Below, one piece after another: positions 34,230 to 46,300 of a stretch of DNA of 64,000 nucleotides (the stretch's first letter is position 1; each line of letters starts with the position of its first letter). The DNA comes from Hyaloscypha bicolor E (lineage: Eukaryota; Ascomycota; Leotiomycetes; Helotiales; Hyaloscyphaceae), in the NCBI RefSeq assembly GCF_002865645.1, contig NW_020194562.1:186001-250000 (forward strand), read 5' to 3'. The notes below the pieces were generated by a model. That model had not been told where the DNA came from and did not search any database. It saw only the letters and a program-made list of their open reading frames with translations. The position numbers and the translations under genes are program-made.

Positions 34230-34889
34230 CGCAAGGAACTACCGGTAGTACAGTGGGTGAAAAAATTGTGGATTTGCACATGGCCCGTGCGGACCCACTG
34301 TATTCAACCAACTACAATTCACACTGAGACATCTAAGAGAAGTGATTGGCTGATGAGCGAATGCTTACAGTCCCCTGCTGGGTTTGAACAACGACCGTAC
34401 GTACGCTGTCGTCAGTTGTCTTTTCGTCTTCTTCGTTTTCCGCCGCATACGACCTTTCTTTCACCGGAACTCAACATGGCATCAAAGTACCCACGCAGAA
34501 GAGCTATAATACCTCCCGCGCTACCCTCGACATCTTCTATGTTCCACCCAACGTCGACATCTCTCGGCTGCCATCCTCACGGCGCTAAAGATCTCCCCCA
34601 CCAAGCTCCCTTGTCGCGATTGCCTTTATGCTGAGCATCTGCTTCATTCACTCGATTTGACTCTCAAAATACCCAGCCTCCCTGCGCTGCACACTGCTCA
34701 GAGCCAAGTCCGTCTCGTTCCTCTCACAAACGTGGCTCTTCCGCAAATCTACCTCAAAAGTAGCCTCGTAAGTTCAATGGTGGAAGAACAGTAAAGACAG
34801 ATACTAAGCTAATCAATAAAGCAGACTCTCGCTGACCACTCCACGACTTCAATCACGACCTGCGACCTCTATACCTCGACAAACAAGCC
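34230..34889. other. Upstream region of the astacin-like gene
   Basis: No confident gene. A short open frame (34200-34634) starts inside the transposon end and has no motif. An intron-containing 5' leader of the protease gene is possible (GTAAGT-like donor near 34769, acceptor-like CAG near 34823), but it cannot be proven. Confidence 0.4.
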
Positions 34890-35828
34890 ATGGCCTCGAG
34901 GGTACTTGAAGTCATGGACCCCGCTGGAGTTGCATCAGTGGATCCTAAGAGCTTCGCAAACAGCGATGACAAGGACTTTGCTCTTTTAGCCAAAGTTTCA
35001 GCATTCCAGTTGGCTGTAGACTACGGAAACGAGCCTCTGAGCGCCGTCACGTTCCCGAAGAAGATGTGGCCTCGTGGCAAACCTATCATTGTGTGCTTCC
35101 TTGATGGATACCCTGCACAACACAGCTTTGTCAAGAAATGTTGGGCTGAGTACCAAGTCGACCTGACGTTCGAGTATGTGGACCACCGAGGTAGAAAGAG
35201 CTCAGATGTGAGAATCACTTTCGAAGGCGAGGGATTCCAATCTCTCATCGGCAATGCACAAGTTAGCAAGGACAAAGCTACAATGACGCTCGGTGCCAAA
35301 ATCTGGGATGGCAGCCGAGAACTGCGTGCCCATATTCTCCACGAAGGCTTGCACATGCTTGGATTCGGACACGAACACGCCTCCCCAAAGTCTCCTATTA
35401 AGTGGAACTTTGATAAAGTTTACAAACACTTCAAGACTATGTGTGGTTGGGACTCGGAGACAACTTCCGTGAACGTCCTGAAACAGCACCCAGCAGATCA
35501 GGTTGATGCATCCGAATATGACCCCAAGTCCATCATGCATTACCAAATCGACGACTCCTGCACGCAAGATGGATCCTGTGTCCTTGTCAACCTCGAGCTA
35601 TCAGACTTAGATAAACAGAGGCTGAAGTCCATGTACGCCGACAATTCGCACACAGGAGTCGCTGAAGCCTCACCGCCAACTCTCCCAATGGCCTCAGCTT
35701 CACCACCACCTCCCACATTAGCCACTGTCCTCCAACTGGTCGGGGGGCAGGCCAAGCTCGTAGGATTGTACAGTCCTTTGGTCTTGCTCCTTGTCTTCGG
35801 TGCTGCACGTGTACGCAAGCTTGTCTGA
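34890..35828 (+). CDS. Astacin-type (M12A-like) zinc metalloprotease
   Basis: A single exon of 312 residues. The zinc site HEGLHMLGFGHEH fits the extended HExxHxxGxxHE motif at about residues 151-163. The Met-turn SIMHY follows at about 214-218, with its Tyr as the astacin fifth ligand position. No N-terminal signal peptide is visible from this ATG, and no classical astacin propeptide. The C-terminus has a Pro/Ala/Ser-rich linker (SPPTLPMASASPPPPTL) and a hydrophobic stretch (LVGLYSPLVLLLVFGAARV) followed by Arg-Lys, suggesting a tail anchor or a GPI signal. An upstream exon with a signal peptide could exist. Substrate unknown. Confidence 0.88.
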   Translation: MASRVLEVMDPAGVASVDPKSFANSDDKDFALLAKVSAFQLAVDYGNEPLSAVTFPKKMWPRGKPIIVCFLDGYPAQHSFVKKCWAEYQVDLTFEYVDHRGRKSSDVRITFEGEGFQSLIGNAQVSKDKATMTLGAKIWDGSRELRAHILHEGLHMLGFGHEHASPKSPIKWNFDKVYKHFKTMCGWDSETTSVNVLKQHPADQVDASEYDPKSIMHYQIDDSCTQDGSCVLVNLELSDLDKQRLKSMYADNSHTGVAEASPPTLPMASASPPPPTLATVLQLVGGQAKLVGLYSPLVLLLVFGAARVRKLV

Positions 35829-36308
35829 AAATTGGCTACAACGTGTGGGAGACGTGGAGGATGGAATATGTGCTTTTTAAGAAGGAAGTTAAAAAGCTAC
35901 GGGTCTGCTTTTGATGTTCGTAAACTTCGGATTACTAGATGAAATAGACAAGAATTACGATTTCCTTGACTACAATAAACTGATTATCCAGCCTCTAAAT
36001 ACTCTTTAAAGAGAAATATACTACCCAACGGAACGAGAGATAACATACATAATTAGTCAAGTGAGTCGAATATTACCCCTCCCTTATCCCGCCTTTGTTG
36101 ACATTACAGGTCCTGGCTGGCATTCAGTTCATCTGGTCCAGGACACTCGATCACCTACATATATCAACAGAGCCAAAGAAGAGAACGAGGCTAGAATTAC
36201 GTGCGGCCTTTAATATGTAAATCCCAAGGCACTAGCACACCTATGCACGTCTCGCCCACGTGGCTAATGCCCAGGCAAGTTCACCCACGGGCGTCAGCCT
36301 TACACTTC
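35829..36308. other. Intergenic before the kinase relic
   Basis: About 0.48 kb, moderately AT-rich, without a supported gene. Confidence 0.45.
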
Positions 36309-36640
36309 TTACCTAGCCGTACCGAGAGCCGCTACCACGTGATGACCGATCAAGTCCCCGTTTGCGGGCTGTTCCCCTCCCGATCCTGAGCCCTCTCTCC
36401 AATAATATTCCGTCCACTTGATGTCCTTCTCCAGTCCATCATAGAGCTTCTCCCACGACTCCTCCGTTCTCTTACCGGTGTCCACCTCCACCAAGAGCCC
36501 CCTCTCCCGATATTCACGAACAATATCCTCATTCTCTTGCACGTACTCCTTCTATCGTTTCTCGAACATTGCCTCGTCAGCCGCCTCCCGCCCATCCAAA
36601 ACCATGGCAAGATTCCTATTCGTGTGCACGTGTTCGGTAA
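36309..36640 (-). pseudogene. Truncated nucleoside-monophosphate-kinase-like fragment
   Basis: Minus-strand sequence reads RNLAMVLDGREAADEAMFEK, a stop (TAG at 36554-36552), then KEYVQENEDIVREYRERGLL and VEVDTGKRTEESWEKLYDGL. This resembles the C-terminal part of the fungal adenylate kinase-like P-loop family. The N-terminal half with the P-loop is missing: readable sequence ends near 36640, about 250 bp before the transposon island. The in-frame stop together with the truncation argues for a dead remnant. Confidence 0.6.
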
Positions 36641-36887
36641 GAGATGCTTGGTTTTGGGGTGGATGCACTAGTAGTCTACGTAATACCAAGTCCACCGTCA
36701 ACAAACTACGGGCCAGCAACAAGGCAACGCTAACTTACGATGTTATAGAGTATACAAATATAGGCCATGTCGACAATACTTTGGAAGTCCTAGGAGCTCA
36801 CCTAAACGAACCCGAGAAACAAGAGTTGAGGTATATAAGGGAAATGCCAGGCCTGTATTTAAAGACCTACTGATAACGCTGAAGAGC

Positions 36888-36914
36888 TAGAAGAATCCAC
36901 TAGCCAACCGCCCA
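36888..36914 (+). repeat. Left 27-bp terminal inverted repeat
   Basis: Begins TAGAAGAATCCACTAGC and continues CAACCGCCCA. It matches the complement of 48624-48650 at 26 of 27 positions (C here, T there at position 18). Confidence 0.85.
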
Positions 36915-37067
36915 CCCCAAAAATTCGGGTTTTAATTATACCTTCATATTAATTACAAATCCTGTTACCTATTGATACTTCATAGTATTTTCGATATCCT
37001 AACAGCTATATATTTATTTCAAACTAGTAGTGCGGCTAGAATCGCTCATAAGGTAGTGATTTTGTTA

Positions 37068-37152
37068 CGAGATCAGGGCCGCTTCGCTAAAATTAAAGAC
37101 TGGCCCCGAAGCTTGCGTAGGGCCGCCAGGCTTTAATTTTGCCCTGATCTCG
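37068..37152. repeat. 85-bp palindrome, copy 1
   Basis: The arms CGAGATCAGGGC and GCCCTGATCTCG are perfect complements at the two ends. Inside, AAAATTAAAG and CTTTAATTTT pair, as do GGCCCCGAAGC-type GC-rich blocks in part. The order of blocks closely matches copy 2 at 43249-43337. Confidence 0.7.
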
Positions 37153-37845
37153 ATTCGAGATTAATTAGATGCCTCAGGCACTTATTTAAGGGATATCAGC
37201 TTTACTGACTTTAAATTCACTTTGAAAATTCACTTTTTAAAGGCTAAAAATTCTCCAGGTAAGCTAAATAAGGTAGGTTTTAATTTCGAATTCCAAAGCT
37301 TCTTTCTTTTAATAAATATATATATACATATACATACGTAAGTTAACCCCCATACCCGCTACGGGCCTGCCCCTGGCCTGTAACGCTTCTTATAGTCCGT
37401 AGAATGTCTTCTCTACTATCTGCTACCGCCGCCGCTACTACTACTATTACTACTACTATGGCAGTAAGCTTTACTACTAGCCTGCCGCCACTGCCCGCCC
37501 CTTCCGCCCTGCCTGCCCTCCTGCCCCGCCCCCGTACTATGGCCTCCCTCTCCCTCCTCGCCGCCCGCCGTATACCTGTCTTGCGGCCCGGCCATACTAC
37601 TAACCCCGCCCGGCCTGCCAACCTAGAGGCTAAGCTTGGCTAATTCATTAGTCAAGTTCATACCGCCGGATATATATATTATACTAGCGGGTCGGGTATA
37701 TAGACGGTATATATAGTTATAGCTAGTTTTTTTAGTAAAAGCTATACTAACTATTATTATAGTAGTAAGGGTACCTGCTACTCCTTCCGTAAGTACTTTT
37801 ATATAATATTTTACGGATCATAACTAATTTAATAAATACTTCCAG

Positions 37846-37918
37846 GTACTACTACTACTACTATTACTATTATTACTACTACTACTACTACTACTGCCAC
37901 CGCTACTACTACTACTGC
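37846..37918. repeat. (CTA)n microsatellite
   Basis: A run of CTA/TTA triplets. A shorter similar run occurs at about 37430-37458. Both lie in the extra 1.3-1.4 kb that separates palindrome copy 1 from the Helitron A homology. Confidence 0.8.
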
Positions 37919-38569
37919 TTCTGCCAGCCCTGCCCCCGCTAACCCTTTCTCGCTTCCCCGGGTTATTACCGGTAGTTATATAGGTAACTAGGTTATTCCT
38001 AGTAACCTATCTTTATATATATATACCCGTTACGGATTACTACGGACTATAACTAATACGTAAATAGCCCGTTATACTACTACCGCCCGCCGCCGCCGCC
38101 TACTTACTTTCTCTTAGAGAATATACTATTTTGCTAAGCTCTATAGGGAGCTAGCGGCTCTTTATAAAGAGAAGGCAAAGGTACTAAAGGAGGAAAAGGG
38201 AACGGATTATTTAGTACCGGTATTAGAGAATAGGGAGGAGTAAGGGAGAGAGAAAGAAAAGAGGAAGAGAAGAAAAGAGAGAGAGGAAGGAAGAGAGTTA
38301 TAAATCCTATAAAGGATTACCTGGAAGAAGTATATACTTTTAATACCTAATAGTATAATATTCTCGGTCTATTTAAGCCCTAAAATATTTAAAGTAATAA
38401 TTATAAGTTATTTATAGACAGATATAGATACTTATAAGTAGTTACGGATAGTTACAGACCCCCAAATCCCTTAATCCGACCCATAAGGCTACCTGGTACT
38501 CATAAGGCACTTATAAGAGATAAAGTACTAAAGTAAATTAGCTAAGACTTTAAGATAAGTTATATTAAG

Positions 38570-41500
38570 TATTCTAGACAGGTTCTTATATAATAGAAGA
38601 ATACTTAAGCTTTCTATAAATAATATACGGGAAATCCCTATATAAAACTGCCTATAAGCAAATACAGGTATTTATAGATTCAAACTAATAATATAAAAAA
38701 ACTAATCTTATAACTTATTAATAATTATTATAAAATATAAACGAACCGGGAACTACTTCTAGGAAAAAGTAATTCCCAGGCTAGTATCTATAGTAAATAG
38801 CTTAATCCGTAAAATCACCCGTAACTAGCTATTAAAATCCTCTCTAAGTAAGCAGGCCTTAATATAATATACCTATAAGCTTATAACTACTATCCAGGTC
38901 CTATTATATAAATCTTCTTATAGATATAGGTTCCGTAAAAGTAGTACCGGAGCCCTAATCTTAAAAGTAAGCTGAGATAATAATAAGAAAGGAAGATTAA
39001 TACTTTATAGCTACTTTATAAATAGCTTATATAAGTTATTACCCGAAGACTTATTCATATCCAGGGAATCTACTAATTAGTATATTCGTAATTAGCCTAG
39101 TAAATATCTAAGGATATAAGTATTAAGCTCCGAGATTATAGTATTTAATATAGTTAAGAGATATTACTTACGGAAGATTAATAGATCTATAATAGCCCGA
39201 GAGAAAAGATCTAGGGAATAAATATAACTAATTAGATCCGTAATTAATACTAGCTAGTTTATATAGTCCGGAATTACTACTATTATATTAGGGTCTGGGT
39301 TATTAGGTAATTCACTAATCTAGTAAATAAACTCCTGGCTATTCTCGCCTTTACGGACCTATATATTAGTCTATAAGCAAAACTACTTGAGCCATAGCTA
39401 AATAAATAATTATTAAAGGTATATAGTAATAATATTAGCCTATAAATCATATAATATAACTAGAAAGATCTAGATAAAGTTCCTATCGAGAATTATAAAT
39501 ATTTCTCTAAAAAGAATATTATCTACTATAGACTATAAATCTACTAAAAGCTAGTAAATAACCTTAAAATAATACTTATACTATATTAGTACCTTATTTC
39601 AGATAATAAGATCTATAGACCAGAGAACCTATCTAAGAGTACTTTACTTTATAATAAAACTTATAAATAATTTATAAAGCTTAATTAAAATCTTAAACTA
39701 GGAATAAGACATATATCCATTTAGTAGTAAGAGAGCCATAATACCTATAGATACTATATAAAGAACTATTTACTTCTATTTATAAAAGTAATAGTAAAGC
39801 GCCTTATATAAGAATGTCTTACCTATATCTCCTGGCTTTTATAAGTAGAAGTGGGCTATTTATGAATCTAATTTAATAGCTATAATAATCTCTATAAAGT
39901 ATAATTATTAATTAGGATTAAGCTAGGCTTATATTATAACTATAAGTAATATCTAGTTCTCGAGAGTATATAATACGGATAAGAAATAGTACTTACTAGT
40001 CTAATTCCAGATAAAAGACAAGAGCCTATAGTCCGCAAGTAACTACTACTAGTCTATAAGCCTATATATAAGTAAGAAGAGGCCGTAATTATAATACGGG
40101 TTAAGAAGCAGAAATAGGAAATTACTATTATAAGTAAGCTAGTACTAGAGATTATTATAGAAATAGTACTTATACCAGTTCCAGATTACTAACAGGTCCG
40201 TAATTAGCTACTAGTAGAGGCTAGTCAAGAATAATATCCGTAAACTACCCGTAAGTATAAATAGGATAGCCTTATTAAAATACTAGTACTATTCCTGGTT
40301 ATTCTTTATTAAGCTATAAGTAATATAAATAGCCTAGTATATTAGATAATAAATACCCTTAATTAAATATAGATCCGTAAAGAACTATAGGCTATAAATA
40401 ACTATAAGTAAGAGCCATAAGTAGTATTACTCGCCCGAAATAGGACTATAATAATATATATAGCCGATCCGCTTACCCTTGTCTTACTAATAATATTTCT
40501 ATTCCCGGATCTTTAGAACCTATATAAACTTAGCCAGAAACTCGAAATATAAATACCTCTAGCTATTCTTATATATAGTATTATATTTAAAAAAGGCCAT
40601 TAGTATTAAACGAGTATTTGTAGTCTTTATAGCTAGAGCTATAGGAAAGATATTATCCGAAAAATAAACTATTTACTTTTTCTTAAGATAAACTATAAGA
40701 TACTAAATAAGAGGGAACTTCTAATATATAGAAAATTCGAATAGCCGCTAAATAGCCTTATATAAACTTATATAACGGATATATATATACCGGGTAATCT
40801 CATTATCTATAGCTATAATTATAACCGTAATATAATCTGCTTTTTTATATATATACTTATAAATATACTTAATTACTTATATAAATATATAAACCTTAAT
40901 ATTAATATATAAGCGGAACTTTTAAAGAAGATATAGGTTATATAGAATAACCTAGTAGTTATTACGAATGACTTCCTGGCCTAAAAAGCCTAGTTTATAG
41001 ACTATAAATATTTACCTATTATTCCGGTAATAGTATTCGAAATAGCTATTCTTATTAATTATAGTATGGTCCGTAAAAGCTTTCGGGAATCTCTTAAAGT
41101 ATACTAATAGGCTATAGGCTTCTTTACGGACTATATATAGGGCCCGTATATAGTTCTTCCTATACGGACTATAGATTATATTACCTATAACCAAGGCTAG
41201 AAGCTTACCTATAGGATCCTATAATAAATCCGGTAACTTAGTATATATAACCTTATCTATATACTCAGGTATATTAAACTTTTCGGATACTTATAAAAAT
41301 AAGAGTAAGTATAAATATAGAAGCCCTTACTTCTAGTACTTAATTATATAAATATAACCCGTATATTATTCGAAAATATGGTTTTTTAGGTTTATAAGAA
41401 GCTTATAAATCTTAAGTCAAAATATATAAGTAATTAGATCTAGCTAATCTATAGGTTATAAGCTACCTAGCTTCTAGATAATCTCTGGCTATTACAAGTT

Positions 41501-43200
41501 TACTATAAAAGTAATAAAAAAGGTAGGCTTTCCAAAATAATAAATAATAGCTATTAAGTCCTAGAAAAGCTATTATATAAACTAATTCCTGCCTATAAAA
41601 AAAAAGGGAAAATAAATTAATAGCCTAGATTAGCTAGTAAGATATCTTTACGAATTAAGGTATCTACTAAACTATTATAAATATTTATATAGATCCTGTC
41701 TTAATATAAACGGAGCTAATTAAGGGATATAGTCTTATAAATAATAAAAGTATCTATAATATATTACTAAAAGAGCTAGTAAGCCTAAAAGAGAGAAGAT
41801 TTCTTGTAATTATAGGTATATAAATAGAACCGGTAAAAGGGCTACTATTCTAAACGGAACTATTAACGGATATAACAGGTATCCTATAAGGTTATTTTAT
41901 AGTACTACCTATATTTACTATATAGGAAAAGAAGTATATAATAAAGTAGTATATATACTATATAGATAATAGCTATCTAGTAAAGTTATAGATCTTAATA
42001 GCCAGGCTTACGGACTATAAGAAAAATATTATATTAACTCTCGTCCGTAAACTTGTCCGGAAGAATTCCTGCTAGCTCTATAGCTATAGGAAGGTTCTCA
42101 TAGTAATAATCTGCCCTAGACTAGAGAATTAGGTATATTTATAGGCTAAGAAGAATCCGAAAGTAACCCGTTTGGCTAGCTAATTACTTCCGGGCCATCT
42201 TATAAATTTATATAAAGAGATTACTATAATCTATAAGTATCTTATAAAGACTATAGAGAATAGTTTAATCGAGTTACGGGTAGTACTATAACTAGAGATT
42301 AGTTATATAATCTGGATTATAAAAAAATAACTGAGTAAAGGCCGGAACCTGCTATAAGCCTGGCTCTAAGGGTCCCTAGTAATAAAATAGCTCTCTATAG
42401 ATCTGAAAGTAGTAAAGACCGCAAGAAAGATTAGTACGGGTATTTTTAGTATAGCTTATAGATATAAAAGCAAGTATTAAGTTATATATTTTTATATTCT
42501 AATAAAAGCTACGGGCTTACGAATTATCTCCCTTAAAAAGCACTTATAAAAAGGGTAGTAATACCCGTAACTCGTCTAATACTATATCTCTTCTCTTATA
42601 ATAGAGCTCAAATCTCTAATATATACCCATAATTGCCTCTAATCCCTAGTACCTTGCCCTATAATCCTTATACTAAATATTTATTAGGCCAAGATTATAG
42701 GCTAGTAAAAACCAAAAGAGTAAACGGAAGCCGGGTAATAAAGGAGAAAAGCTAGGAGAAGCAGGAGAATTTACTATAGCCAGAATACGGTCTCATTTAA
42801 TTTATATATTAGTCTGCCAAATATACTTACGGGGCTATAGGTTCTTATTCCTGTCTATAACTAGCTATTATAGACCGCTACGGGTTTACCAGGGTATATT
42901 AGGATCGAGCTTAGCAAGAGCAGGCTAGTATATTCTCTAGCTAGCCTAAAAAGAAGTTAGCTATAGGAGAAGAAGAGAGAAAAGAAAGAAACCCTATAAT
43001 ATAGATATATCTTATATACTATATTATTAGGATTATAAGAAAATTAAGAAAAGAAATAATATTATATATAACTTATATAAAAATTATAGGGAGAGGAATT
43101 TATTATAAAAGAAAGCTTACTAGCTAGAGAAAAGGAGAAAAGGAGGCTAGAGTAAAATATAGGCTAGAAGTTTCGGTATTCCTACTTAAGTAAGAATACG
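38570..43200 (-). mobile_element. Helitron relic A (mutated)
   Basis: Aligns by eye with relic B (43249-48000) at an offset of about 4.9 kb over many segments, for example near 38700/43600, 39815/44712, 40865/45765 and 42370/47270. The PIF1-like helicase Walker A region reads on the minus strand HFYL, stop, KPGDIGKTFLY (39850-39815). It carries more TA changes than copy B. Ends are approximate. No functional ORF remains. Confidence 0.6.
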
Positions 43201-43248
43201 TAACCAGGAATTTTAATAGGTAGTCCAATTATATAATAATATTATATA

Positions 43249-43337
43249 GACAAGTTTAGGGCCGCTTTACTAAAATTATTAATTAGCGGCCCTATATAAG
43301 CTCCGGGGCCAATTAATAATTTTGCCCTAAACTTGTC
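43249..43337. repeat. 89-bp palindrome, copy 2
   Basis: The arms GACAAGTTTAGGGC and GCCCTAAACTTGTC are perfect complements. The interior has AAAATTATTAATT with its partner AATTAATAATTTT and GGCCCTATATAAGCTCCGGG, matching the interior of copy 1 in inverted sense. It sits between relics A and B, at the side where a minus-strand Helitron would have its 3' hairpin. Confidence 0.7.
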
Positions 43338-43339
43338 CC

Positions 43340-46300
43340 GAATAGGATTAGAATTAAAGGGGGTATATGACTTAGTAAAGGCTTTTACGAATAATATAAG
43401 AAAGAAAATAGCCCGTAAGTAAGTCAAAAGCTAAGTAAGATCCTGTAATATTTCTGGATATACTATATTACTCATATGGTTTATATTAGGGAGTAAAAGA
43501 ATATAAAGCCCTGCTTATAAGATTACCCGTAAGGCTACCATATAGAACTGGCTATAAGAAAAGACCGGCAACCGTAAATCCATTCCTATTACCTTAAATA
43601 ACTAGCCCTATAACTTATTAATAGTTATTATAAAGAATAAAGCAAGTAGAAACTACTTATGGGAAAGTATAAAAGATAGTTACTAATCCGTTAACTAGAG
43701 CTTAATCCGTGAAATCGTCTATAATTAGCTATTAAAGTCACTACCTAGTAGCCATATATGAATCAAGAACCTCTCAAAGCTATAAATCAATATCCGTAAC
43801 CTATTATAAAGCCTTTCCTATAAATAGAGATTCCGCAAGAATATTACGAGTATACTAATCTTGAGTTATAGCTTGAAAAGGGGTAGACCCGGTAAACAGA
43901 TACTTTATAAGACTTCTAGAGATAATTCTGCGATTTCAGGATCCGCCTTATTTATATTAGCCGAATCTACTATAAAATATATCCGTTCCTGGCCAGGAAA
44001 TATATTCAGGATTATTTAGTTAAGCTTACGGACCATATTATTCAGGGTTAATAGGATTACCTATCCGCTAAAGGCCCAATAGTTATACGGGGCCCGCAAG
44101 AGTTATTCTTGCGGGTAGACGTAATTAATTAGGTCCGTAACTAACTAGGTATGCGGAATAAAAGGCAGGAGTATAATCTGCCTATTTAAAGACAGGTTAT
44201 ATAGCAGATAACTAATCTAGTCTATAAAATCCTGCTCGGACGGGTTATTACGGACCCGTATATTAATCCGTAATAATAACCGACGGAGCCATAGCCAGAT
44301 CTATGTCCGCTATAGGCAGGCCCGTATTATATTAGCCCGTAAACTATATAGGACCACTAGTAAGATCTGGGCAAAGTTCTCCCTGAGAATTACGGGTACC
44401 TCTCCAAAGAGAACATCGTCCGTAACCGACCATAAATCAATTATTAGCCGGTATACTACCTCAAAGTAGTACTTATACTATATAGGCACCTTATCCTAGA
44501 TAATCAGGTCTATAGAACGCAAGAGAGCCCCGAGCCGGCTCGTCTTAGTAATTATACTAACGGATAACTTATTAAGCTCGAGCGGAATCCGGAACTAGAA
44601 GTGAGACATATATTCGTCCGGGAGAAGAAGAGCCATAATACCCGTTAATGCCATATATAGGACTACCTTACCTTAACTACGGTAATAGTAGTAAAGGGTC
44701 TTATAAAAAAACGTCTTACTAGTCCTGCCCGGGCCTTATAAGTAAAAGTGGGCCGTCTGCAAATCATCCGTAATTACTGCCATAATTATCTAAAAGCAAG
44801 AGTACTAGTTTATATTTAGCTAGGCTTGTATTATGGTTACTAGTAATGTCTTATAGGTGCGATTAACCCGTAGATTAGCCATATAGTGGCTTATAGTCTA
44901 GTCAAAGGTATTCTCAGGTAAGGTAATGTCCGCAAGCGTCTACTAGAGATCTATAAGGCCGAGACCGAGTAAGAAGAGGCCATAATTATAGTAAGGATTA
45001 ACCAAGGGTAGCGGGAAATTAATTAACGGGTCATAGGCTAGCTTGCGGGCTAAGTTATCGCAGAAATGCTTCTTATACTGGTCCCAGATTACTCATATAT
45101 CCGTAATTAGCTACTAGCAGATACCTATAAGAAAGAGCGTCCGTAAACCATAGCCGGTTATTAATAAAATAGCCTTATTAAAGTACTAGAACTACTTCTA
45201 ATTATTCTCTATCAAACCGCAGGTAATATAGGTAGTATAGTATATAGGATAACGGACGCCCTTAATTAAGTAAAGCTTATTAAAGAACCGCGGACCGTAT
45301 ATAACTATTAGTAAGAGCCATAAGTAGAACCGCTCGCCCGAAACTGGGCTATAATAGTAAATACGGCCAATATTATACCCTTGCTTATAGCGTTTCCATA
45401 TCCGGGTCTTAGTAATCCATATAAAATACTATAGGAACTCATAATATAGGTACTAGTATCCGTTCTCGTATATTATATTATACTTAAAGAAGGCTATTAA
45501 GGTTAAGCGGGTATTTGCGGCCCGGTCCGTAATCTGCTCGGGTAAGAGGTTAGCCATAAAGCAGACCATATATTACCCAGGGAAGTAAATTGCGAGATAT
45601 TAAACCGGGGGGAACTCCTGGTATATTAGGTACTCAAACAGGCGCCAGAAAGCCTCTATAGGGCCTATATACCGAGCCTAGAGGTACTAGGTAATCTTAT
45701 TATCCGTTCCCGAGATAGTAATAATTATATAGTCCGTTCCCTTATAAATATACTTATAGATATACTTAATTACTTATATAGATATATAAACCTTAATATT
45801 AATATATAAGCAGAACTTCTAAAGAAGATACGGGTTATATGGAATGACCTAGTAGTTATTACGGACGACTTCCTGGTCTGAAAAGCCTGGTTTACGGACC
45901 GTAAACATATAGCCATTATCCCGGTACTAGTACTCGGGATACCTATCCTTATAAATAATTATTATAGCCGCAAATACTTTGGAGAACCTCTTCTGGTATA
46001 CGAGCAGGGCTATAGGCGTCTTACGGACCATATACGGGGCTTTCGGATTATTATTAAGGCTATATGGCCCGTAAGATATCTGGCCAGTAACTATGGCCAT
46101 AAATTCACCTATAGAATCCTATAACGGGTCTAGGAGCTCGGTATAAATAACCTCATTAACTAAATCAGGGATTAAGAAGACGGCGTCTCTCTTAAGGAAT
46201 AAGAGTAGGTATATATACGGAAGGCTATACTTCTAGTACTCGATTATATAAATATAGCCCGTATATTATCCGAAAAGGTAGTTCTTGAGATCTGCAAGAA

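Noticed and set aside
34200..34634. 144-codon + frame after the Tc1 element
   Set aside because: Starts inside the transposon end and shows no motif or good splice model.
37404..37643. Open frame rich in Ala/Thr/Pro within the island
   Set aside because: Produced by microsatellite and GC-rich sequence; no motif and no gene context.
43242..43427. 61-codon minus-strand frame
   Set aside because: It covers the palindrome; its openness follows from the inverted repeat.
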